From assembly GCA_038248985.1 (NCBI GenBank), contig JBBRWV010000161.1, positions 1-6,399 on the forward strand: a DNA stretch of 6,399 bases, given 5' to 3'. This stretch comes from JBBRWV01 sp038248985 (GTDB lineage: Bacteria > Planctomycetota > Phycisphaerae > WQYP01). Under the pieces are notes generated by a model that saw only the letters and a program-made list of their open reading frames with translations, was not told the DNA's origin and ran no database searches. A program made the translations under genes and the position numbers. The number at the start of each line of letters is the position of its first letter. Position 1 is the first letter of the stretch. This document shows positions 1 through 5,708 of the stretch, one piece after another.

Positions 1-62
1 CGATCCTGTTACACAAGCTGGGGCTGACGCTGCCGCGGAGCCTGGAGGTGGTGGATTTGTAG
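1..62 (+). CDS. C-terminal end of an unidentified protein (5' end outside window)
   Basis: The frame beginning at position 3 reads 19 residues ending LTLPRSLEVVDL and stops at TAG (60-62), which is followed at once by an in-frame TGA (63-65), giving a tandem stop. A strong intrinsic terminator begins 15 nt after the TAG, which supports this as a genuine gene end on the plus strand. The fragment is too short to assign to a family and no function is offered. The G-ending codons (CTG, GTG, GAG) match the style of the plus-strand glycosidase genes further right. Confidence 0.6.
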   Translation, partial: ILLHKLGLTLPRSLEVVDL

Positions 63-76
63 TGAAGACTTTTAGG

Positions 77-113
77 AAAAAAGGGCCTTGGCACCATCGC
101 CAAAGGCCTTTTT
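77..113 (+). terminator. Rho-independent terminator after the partial gene
   Basis: The left arm, aaaaaagggccttggc (77-92), pairs with gccaaaggccttttt (99-113) across the six-base loop accatc. There is one small bulge, caused by GGGCCTT opposite AAAGGCC. The A-tract before and T-tract after the stem would let it work in both directions. It sits 15 nt beyond the TAG at 60-62, so it most likely ends transcription of the gene running in from the left. Confidence 0.85.
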
Positions 114-179
114 GCTCGCAAACTGCGGAAGTTGGGTTAGAAACCGAAGCAATCGGAACTTGCGTCCGCACAACGAGAA

Positions 180-211
180 AGCCCTCCGGTTTCTGCCGGA
201 GGGCTGTTCTT
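180..211. terminator. Second GC-rich hairpin, probable (bidirectional) terminator between convergent genes
   Basis: A perfect 10-bp stem, agccctccgg (180-189) against ccggagggct (196-205), encloses the loop tttctg. On the plus strand it is followed by the weak U-rich stretch gttctt. On the minus strand it is followed by ctttctcgtt, a somewhat better T-tract. It lies between the end of the left-hand plus-strand gene and the end of the minus-strand membrane protein gene (stop at 306-308). It could therefore stop read-through from either side. The rest of the gap (114-179 and 212-305) shows nothing recognisable. Confidence 0.7.
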
Positions 212-305
212 CGAGAATACTCGGGGCGACTTGCCTGGTATAGAAACGGTGTTGGGGCGAATGCTCTCTGGGGCAGCGGCGGACATTGACTCGTGAGCGA
301 CTTCC

Positions 306-884
306 TCACGACAGCAACTCTGGGGTCACCCGGTTCGTGCGGCCAAAGGCATGGGCTAGCCGCAGTATTGCCAGGCCGACGAGTATGGCGCAGCCGATTG
401 CCACCAAAAGTACCGCAAGAGCGGCCCAGATCAAAAAATCCCGCCCAGAAAGCTGCTGGGCCGGAGTGCATGTCATTTCCAGGGATTCTCCCGAAGTGGC
501 GCTATCGACGATGGAGATACTGTACGTTCCGGCTGCCGGCAGGGAGGCATCCAGAGAGTAGACAGTTCCGCCTGAGAACACCCCGTGCGGTGTGCGGACA
601 AATACCGCAGGCGCGGGTGCGGTCAAACTCGCGGAAATGGACGCGGGGGTATCGGGACGGGGGCCTCGCGTGCCACGCAGGACAAGGTTCGTTGGCTGGT
701 TGACCGACACCGTCAGCGTAGCAGGGGGTGAAACCGCTTGTGTGAGGGTCAGTGGACACACCGAAGCAATGCCGGACAGAGTGGCGCCAACCATACCTCC
801 GAGGATCAGCAGTCCAACCGCGAACAGAGCCGCAATTTGTTTCAGGCGTTGGACGGTCGTTGATGGGCGGCACGTAGACTTCAT
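306..884 (-). CDS. Unrecognised two-helix membrane protein with an extracytoplasmic domain
   Basis: I do not recognise a family. From ATG at 882-884 the protein is 192 residues. A GGGAG Shine-Dalgarno (complement of 891-895) lies six bases upstream, which favours this start over longer in-frame ATGs whose latest would begin at 968. A basic N-terminus (KSTCRPSTTVQRLKQ) precedes a hydrophobic helix at about 16-42. A Ser/Thr/Pro/Ala-rich segment at about 43-149 looks beta-rich (VSVNQPTNLVLRG; AAGTYSISIVDS). A second, long hydrophobic helix covers about 150-174, and a short polar tail ends in TPELLS. Cys43 and Cys139 sit just inside the two helices and could form a disulfide that closes the outer domain. 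The basic N-terminus suggests both ends are cytoplasmic. Codon use is more mixed than in the glycosidase genes to its right. It is transcribed divergently from the GH50-like gene. A role in envelope sensing or surface binding is possible but nothing in the sequence establishes it. Confidence 0.75.
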   Translation of the reverse strand: MKSTCRPSTTVQRLKQIAALFAVGLLILGGMVGATLSGIASVCPLTLTQAVSPPATLTVSVNQPTNLVLRGTRGPRPDTPASISASLTAPAPAVFVRTPHGVFSGGTVYSLDASLPAAGTYSISIVDSATSGESLEMTCTPAQQLSGRDFLIWAALAVLLVAIGCAILVGLAILRLAHAFGRTNRVTPELLS

Positions 885-1088
885 GGACGGCTCCCGGCAA
901 GGCTGGATGGCTGCATCCATTGTCGCACCTATACCGCCGCCGGCAAGGACGCACAACAACTCGCCCACTATCCGTGGGGAAGATCAGTTCGGATAATTAG
1001 CAATGGGGCGGGTTTCATTTCGTTGATTGAGGGATCGAGTATCATGCTCGGCTCGTTGAATTCTTGTATTGGCTTGGAGAATTTGGAA
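885..1088. promoter_or_regulatory. Divergent intergenic region upstream of the membrane protein and glycosidase genes
   Basis: Both flanking genes start outward from this 204-nt gap, so it must hold promoters for each, or for the glycosidase operon at least. A GATAAT hexamer at 992-997 resembles a -10 box for plus-strand transcription, but no convincing -35 element lies 16-18 nt upstream. A perfect inverted repeat, TGGATG-gctg-CATCCA (904-919), lies 20-35 nt upstream of the membrane protein start and could be an operator or a hairpin in its leader. No regulator gene lies in the window. Positions are certain; the regulatory reading is inference. Confidence 0.4.
1076..1080 (+). promoter_or_regulatory. 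Shine-Dalgarno that favours the GH50-like start at 1089
   Basis: GGAGA at 1076-1080 stands eight bases before ATG 1089. Two earlier in-frame starts exist. ATG 1044 has GAGGG at 1029-1033 with a ten-base spacer. TTG 1023 has no good site. The 15 to 22 extra residues would add nothing recognisable from the family, so 1089 is preferred, but 1044 remains possible. Confidence 0.5.
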
Positions 1089-3101
1089 ATGGCGCAGGTT
1101 TTTTCGCACGATGAAGTCTTGGGCACGGGCGTGGTGACGGGCCGGGAGAGTTTGCTGCCGGGCGGGCTCGTGATGGAGGGGTTGGCGAATGGCGATGGGC
1201 TGGGATACCAGTTTGAAAAGGGATTGCTGACGAAGTTTACTTGGCTGACACTGGATATGCTGTTGGAGGGGACGGAGTTGTGCGTATTCAGCTTGGCGTT
1301 GCGCGAGGAAGGGGCCGACGCGGCGGAGGCGGAGATGCACTGGGGCCTGTTGAACTGGTGCCAGGCGCGGGCCCGGGTGCCGCTGAGTTTTGTGAATCAG
1401 AATCGCTGGATGTTCACGCGTGAGGGCGCGTGGTTGAAGCCATGCGCGGGGGGCAAGCGGGTGGATCTGGCGAAGGTGGACCGGATGACGTTGAAGGTTT
1501 TTCGGATCGGGCCGACGGTGCCGGTACGTTGGCACATGACGGCGCTGACCGCACAGGTGGAGGAGCCGGTGAAATTGGAGACGCCGCTGCTGCCGAAGGG
1601 GGTGCTGGTGGATGAGATGGGGCAGAGCATGTTGCATCAATGGGCGGGGCGGACGAAGAGCGTGGAGGAGGTGACGGGGCGGATTCGCCAGCAATTGACA
1701 GAAGCGGGGTCGGTGAAATGGCCGACGAATTTTTCCCAGTGGGGTGGTTGGAAGGATGGGCCGCAACAGAAGGCGACGGGGTATTTCGGAACGCATTTTG
1801 ATGGCAAGCGTTGGTGGCTGGTGGACCCGGAGGGGTATTTGTTTTGGAGCGCGGGGATGGACTGCGTGGGGCCGCGGGCGGAATCGAACGTGACGGGGTT
1901 GAAGGGGGCGCTCACGTGGATGCCGGATAAGCAGGTGGAATTTGCGGATGCGGTTTCGAAGAAAGCCGGGGAGGTGCCGGGAGTCCACGTCAGTTACCTG
2001 GTGACCAACATGATACGTGCGGTAGGCGCCTCGAATTGGGAGAAAAGCTGGGGCACGATTGCGCTGTCGCAGTTGCGTTCGTTTGGAATGAATACGATGG
2101 CGAACTGGAGCGACTGGGAAGTGGCGAAGGCGGGAAGCTTTCCTTACGTGCGGCCGTTACGTGAGCATTTTGACACCACGCCTCGCGTGTTCCGTGATTT
2201 TCCGGATGTGTGGCACGAAAATTTCGCGTCGGATTGCGCGGAATATGCGGAACAGTTGCGCGAGACAATCGGCGATCCGGCGATGATCGGCTATTTCTTG
2301 ATGAACGAACCGACGTGGGGCTTTGCGATGGAGAGCCCGGCGCTGGGGATGCTGTACAACACACCGGAGGCGAAGGCGCGTACGGCGCTGGCGAATTTCA
2401 TGCGCGAAAAATATGCAACGGATGAGAAGCTGAGCGAAGCGTGGGGCGTGGCGACGAATTTTTCCGAGCTGGAAAAAAGTCTGTGGAGCAAGCCGGTGAG
2501 CGCGGCGATGACGACGGATCTGGAATCTTTTTCGACGGTGATGATAGACCGGATGTTTGCGGGGATGACCGATGCGTGCCGGAAGGTGGACCCGCATCAT
2601 ATGAATCTGGGGGCGCGGTACTACAAGGTGCCTCCGGAATGGTGTCTCGCGGGGATGACGCGGTTCGATGTGTTCAGCCTGAATGCGTATGCGCGGAAAG
2701 TTCCGGCTGCAGATTATGACTTGATTGCGGCGAAGCTGAAGCGGCCCGTGCTCGCAGGCGAGTGGCATTTCGGGGCGCTGGATGTCGGGCTTCCGTCGAG
2801 CGGCATCGGCCATGTGACGAGCGAGGTGGAACGCGGCAAGGCGTACCGGGTCTACACGGAGAATGCCGCGGCGTGCAAGAGCTGCGTGGGCGTGCACTAT
2901 TTCCAAATGTACGATCAGAGTGCGCTGGGGCGGTTTGATGGCGAAAATTACAACATTGGATTTGTCGACGTGTGCAGCCGGCCTTACCCGGAGATGCTGA
3001 AAGCGGCTCGTGAGGCGCACGGGCGGATGTACGATGTGGCCGCGGGGAAAGCGGCGGCATTTGATGAGGATGTGAAGCATTTGCCGTTGCTGTTTATTTG
3101 A
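1089..3101 (+). CDS. GH50-like (beta-agarase/beta-galactosidase-type) glycoside hydrolase, cytoplasmic
   Basis: This is a 670-residue enzyme predicted to hydrolyse beta-galactosidic bonds by the retaining mechanism of clan GH-A. Residues about 5-160 look like the beta-sandwich, CBM-like domain that precedes the catalytic barrel in GH50 agarases. A linker motif (VDEMGQSMLHQWAGRT, from about 174) leads into the (beta/alpha)8 barrel, which begins near GKRWWLVDPEGYLFWSAG (from about 239). Glu407 in GYFLMNEPTWG is the expected acid/base and Glu558 in GEWHFGALDVG the expected nucleophile. FDGENYNIGFV (616-626) is a further family signature. There is no signal peptide and the protein has many cysteines, so it should act inside the cell on imported oligosaccharides. 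That differs from classical secreted GH50 agarases. It is the first gene of a likely operon; the GH29-like gene follows after 42 nt. The family assignment rests on recalled motifs and the substrate is not proven: it may be a beta-galactosidase or another exo-acting GH50 relative. Confidence 0.87.
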   Translation: MAQVFSHDEVLGTGVVTGRESLLPGGLVMEGLANGDGLGYQFEKGLLTKFTWLTLDMLLEGTELCVFSLALREEGADAAEAEMHWGLLNWCQARARVPLSFVNQNRWMFTREGAWLKPCAGGKRVDLAKVDRMTLKVFRIGPTVPVRWHMTALTAQVEEPVKLETPLLPKGVLVDEMGQSMLHQWAGRTKSVEEVTGRIRQQLTEAGSVKWPTNFSQWGGWKDGPQQKATGYFGTHFDGKRWWLVDPEGYLFWSAGMDCVGPRAESNVTGLKGALTWMPDKQVEFADAVSKKAGEVPGVHVSYLVTNMIRAVGASNWEKSWGTIALSQLRSFGMNTMANWSDWEVAKAGSFPYVRPLREHFDTTPRVFRDFPDVWHENFASDCAEYAEQLRETIGDPAMIGYFLMNEPTWGFAMESPALGMLYNTPEAKARTALANFMREKYATDEKLSEAWGVATNFSELEKSLWSKPVSAAMTTDLESFSTVMIDRMFAGMTDACRKVDPHHMNLGARYYKVPPEWCLAGMTRFDVFSLNAYARKVPAADYDLIAAKLKRPVLAGEWHFGALDVGLPSSGIGHVTSEVERGKAYRVYTENAAACKSCVGVHYFQMYDQSALGRFDGENYNIGFVDVCSRPYPEMLKAAREAHGRMYDVAAGKAAAFDEDVKHLPLLFI

Positions 3102-3143
3102 GGTTGCAGTCGCAATGCGTGCAGAAATTGCGGAGTCGTTGAA

Positions 3144-4781
3144 ATGACGGAAGCGTTGAAAATTTTGGCGAAGCCAACGGCGGCGCAGCGCGCCTGGCAG
3201 GAGATGGAAGCACAGATGTTCGTGCATTTTGGTCCGGCGACGTGGCAGGATCAGGATAATGACGATCATTCGACGCCGCTGAAAAAGATCAATCCGAAAC
3301 AACTGGATGCGGAGCAGTGGTGTGATGTGGCGGAGTCCTTCGGGGCGAAGCAGATTGTCCTCGTGGCCAAGCATGTGGGTGGGTTTTGCTGGTGGCGCAC
3401 CGAGACTTCGAACTATGGCGTGAAGGAACCGCCGTGGCGGGGGGGCAAGGGGGACTTGGTGCGCGAGGTGGCAGAGGCGTGCTCGCGGCGGGGGTTGAAG
3501 TTGGGGATTTACCTTTCACCGTGTGATTACCATTTGGGAGCGGCGACGGGCGGGCGCTGCGAAACGCCCGCAGCGCAGGAGCGGTATATACAGGTGTATC
3601 GGGCCCAACTGACGGAGTTGCTGACGCGCTATGGGCCCGTGGCGGAAGTCTGGTTTGATGGCAGCCTGGTGTTTGATGTGACCGATGTCGTCGCACTGCA
3701 TGCGCCGGATGCCATACAGTTCCAAGGTCCGCGGGCGTCGATTCGCTGGGCCGGCAATGAGGAGGGAATGGTGCCGTACCCGGCGTGGAACACGGTGCGG
3801 CAAACAGATGCGCGGTGTGGGATCGCAACAACGATGCACAGCATTCCCGACGGCGATGCGTGGATGCCGATTGAATCGGACACGACGATTCGCGGATTTC
3901 GCTGGGGAGACAAAGCGGACCCGCAATCGCTGTCGTGGTTCTGGAAGACCTACAACGAGTCGGGGTTGAAATCGTTGGAGTGGCTGGTCGAAACGTATTA
4001 TCGCAGCGTGGGGCATGGAACGGTGCTGCTGCTGAATAGCAATCCGGATGTGACGGGACGTATACCGGCGGCGGATGCGCAGCGGGTGGCAGAATTGGGT
4101 GCGGAGATTCGACGGCGCTTCGGGCAGAGCGTGGCGGAAACGTGCGGGCGCGGCCAAGATGTGGAACTGAAGCTGCCGCGGACGATGAAGATCGACCATG
4201 TGATTTTGCAGGAAGATATTGAATTCGGGCATCGCGTGCGGAAGTATGAAGTGAAGGGGTTGGTGGGTACGCAATGGAAGGTGCTGTCGAAGGGGTCGGC
4301 GATTGGGCACAAGAAGATTGATTTCTTTGCGGCGCAAAGGATTTCAAAATTGCGTCTGCGCGTGGTGGAGTGCGCGGGCGTGCCGCTGATACGGAGATTC
4401 GCCGCGTTTTACGTGGGCACGATTCCGACGTTCAAACATACGTCGCTGTTCATGATGAACCCGATGGTGGTGGGGCGGTGGGATGAAAAACTGACGAAGA
4501 CGGCGATCACCGGACAGGTGGACGTGAGCAACGCGTGTGGAGCGGCCCGGCAGTACGAATTGGAGTTTGTGCCGGCGGAAGGTGCGACGGGCCCCACGGT
4601 GGAGGACGTAGTGTATATCGCCGATGGTGCCGAGGCGCCGCAGTTTGTGGCGAGGACGGATAATCCGCTGGTGTGGCGGATCAACGTGACGGGGCTGGGC
4701 GGAAAGAAGGAACTGCGCATCACGATGCTTCGCGCCGGCGAGGCAGCGACGCGCGGGGAATTGGTGATTCGGGGGCAGTGA
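3144..4781 (+). CDS. GH29-like alpha-L-fucosidase family glycosidase with C-terminal beta domains
   Basis: This 545-residue enzyme belongs to the retaining GH29 alpha-L-fucosidase family. The ATG at 3144 has CGGAG (3131-3135) eight bases upstream. There is no signal peptide, so it is probably cytoplasmic. The catalytic barrel spans about 15-330, with FVHFG (26-30), LVAKHVGGFCWW (73-84), GIYLSP (121-126), and the nucleophile Asp172 in EVWFDG. Glu244 in WMPIESDTTIR is a candidate acid/base but this is less sure. Residues about 337-425 resemble the F5/8-type C (CBM32-like) domain seen after the barrel in plant-type GH29 enzymes (EDIEFGHRVRKYEV; SAIGHKKID). A further beta-rich segment covers about 426-545. 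Several usual substrate contacts are changed: the family's EWG region reads DQDNDD, KHHDGF reads KHVGGF, and YLSPWD reads YLSPCD. Specificity may therefore not be plain alpha-L-fucose; alpha-L-galactose is one alternative. It is likely co-transcribed with the GH50-like gene. Confidence 0.92.
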   Translation: MTEALKILAKPTAAQRAWQEMEAQMFVHFGPATWQDQDNDDHSTPLKKINPKQLDAEQWCDVAESFGAKQIVLVAKHVGGFCWWRTETSNYGVKEPPWRGGKGDLVREVAEACSRRGLKLGIYLSPCDYHLGAATGGRCETPAAQERYIQVYRAQLTELLTRYGPVAEVWFDGSLVFDVTDVVALHAPDAIQFQGPRASIRWAGNEEGMVPYPAWNTVRQTDARCGIATTMHSIPDGDAWMPIESDTTIRGFRWGDKADPQSLSWFWKTYNESGLKSLEWLVETYYRSVGHGTVLLLNSNPDVTGRIPAADAQRVAELGAEIRRRFGQSVAETCGRGQDVELKLPRTMKIDHVILQEDIEFGHRVRKYEVKGLVGTQWKVLSKGSAIGHKKIDFFAAQRISKLRLRVVECAGVPLIRRFAAFYVGTIPTFKHTSLFMMNPMVVGRWDEKLTKTAITGQVDVSNACGAARQYELEFVPAEGATGPTVEDVVYIADGAEAPQFVARTDNPLVWRINVTGLGGKKELRITMLRAGEAATRGELVIRGQ

Positions 4782-4796
4782 CCTTCGCGGGAGTGA

Positions 4797-5597
4797 TCAC
4801 AGGCCGACGCCGCGGGTGATGAAGCCGCCATCAACAATGATCGTGTGCCCATTGGTGTAGCTGGCGGCGGGGCTGATGAGATAGATCGCCGCGCCGACGA
4901 GTTCTTCGGCCTTTCCAAAACGTGCCTGCGGGGTGTGCGCCTTGAGGAATTCGCCGCGGGGAGTGCCTTCGATGAGCTTGCGGTTGAGATCGGTGGGGAA
5001 GACTCCGGGGGCGATGCCGTTGACGCGAATGCCGTACTGTGCCCATTCGTTGGCGAGGCCGCGAATGATGCCCAGAACGCCGGATTTGCTGCTGGCATAG
5101 GCGAGGACTTCGGTAAGGGAAATGTAGCTGTTGAGCGAGGCGATGTTGACGATGCTGCCGCGCTCTCCGTGGGCATCGGGGGTTTGCGTTTTCATGATGC
5201 GGCCGGCCGCCTGGTTGACGATGAAAGTGCCGGTGAGGTTGATGTCGACGATGCGGCGGAATTCCTCGACGGTCATTTCCAGCGAAGGTTGGCGCTTGAT
5301 GACGCCTGCGGAGTTGATGACGGCATCGACGCGGCCGAATTTTTTGACGGTGAAATCAAACGCGGCTTTGACGGAGGATTCGTCGGCGACATTGATCGGC
5401 GTGGTATCATGATTGCCGATACCGCCGACGGTTTCGAGTTCTTTTTTCATCGCCGCAACCTTGTCGGGATTGGTGGAACCCGCGACGACCTTGGCGCCGG
5501 CCTCGGCACAGCCAAGCGCAATGGCGCGGCCAATGCCGGACGTGCCGCCGGTGATAAGGACGATTTTGTTTTGGATGTTGAAGCCGCTATAGGACAT
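4797..5597 (-). CDS. SDR-family sugar-acid dehydrogenase (gluconate 5-dehydrogenase / KduD-like)
   Basis: This classical short-chain dehydrogenase has 266 residues, the usual length. ATG at 5595-5597 has GGAG five bases upstream (complement of 5603-5606). An upstream in-frame ATG at 5705 would add 36 residues with no SDR character, so it is rejected. The Rossmann cofactor motif is TGGTSGIG (16-23), followed by NSAG (95-98), Ser154, and the active-site pair Tyr167 and Lys171 in YASSK. The end of beta-strand 2 (AGSTNPDK) carries neither the Asp typical of NAD nor a clear Arg typical of NADP, so cofactor preference is open. AGVIKRQPSLEM, RVNGIAPG and TNGHTIIVDGGF recall gluconate 5-dehydrogenase and KduD, which act on sugar acids. 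In this context it could oxidise a keto-deoxy sugar acid such as 2-keto-3-deoxy-L-fuconate, but that is inference. It lies 111 nt downstream of the Ldh2 gene on the same strand and faces the GH29 gene tail to tail, with 15 nt between stops. Confidence 0.93.
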   Translation of the reverse strand: MSYSGFNIQNKIVLITGGTSGIGRAIALGCAEAGAKVVAGSTNPDKVAAMKKELETVGGIGNHDTTPINVADESSVKAAFDFTVKKFGRVDAVINSAGVIKRQPSLEMTVEEFRRIVDINLTGTFIVNQAAGRIMKTQTPDAHGERGSIVNIASLNSYISLTEVLAYASSKSGVLGIIRGLANEWAQYGIRVNGIAPGVFPTDLNRKLIEGTPRGEFLKAHTPQARFGKAEELVGAAIYLISPAASYTNGHTIIVDGGFITRGVGL

Positions 5598-5708
5598 TTT
5601 TTCTCCGCAGATGTGCGATCTTTTCAGGCTCGCGGGGTTTCTACTTTCGTTCTCCGTGGGCGGCGCTGCGCTCGCCTCGGCCATCAAATGGGTGCTTTCA
5701 CGCACTCG

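Noticed and set aside
62..289. A 75-codon plus-strand open frame right after the partial gene
   Set aside because: It runs through both hairpin terminators, has no good Shine-Dalgarno site and encodes no recognisable sequence.
592..996. A 134-codon plus-strand open frame opposite the membrane protein
   Set aside because: The minus-strand frame has two clear transmembrane helices and a good ribosome binding site, so the plus-strand frame is the shadow.
984..1988. A 334-codon open frame on the minus strand opposite the N-terminal part of the GH50-like gene
   Set aside because: It has the same Arg/His/Pro-rich composition as other shadows and lies over a region encoding recognisable GH50-type domains.
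1723..2465. A 14-nt direct repeat, cgacgaatttttcc, at 1723-1736 and 2452-2465
   Set aside because: Both copies encode Thr-Asn-Phe-Ser within the GH50-like protein. Shared codons explain the match and there is no sign of a mobile or recombination repeat.
2157..3374. A 405-codon open frame on the minus strand opposite the two glycosidase genes
   Set aside because: The predicted protein is rich in Arg, His and Pro, crosses the gap between two real genes and shows no motifs; it is a shadow frame.
5598..5705. An N-terminal extension of the SDR to ATG 5705 (36 extra residues)
   Set aside because: The extra residues show no SDR character, and ATG 5597 has a GGAG site at good spacing and gives the standard SDR length.
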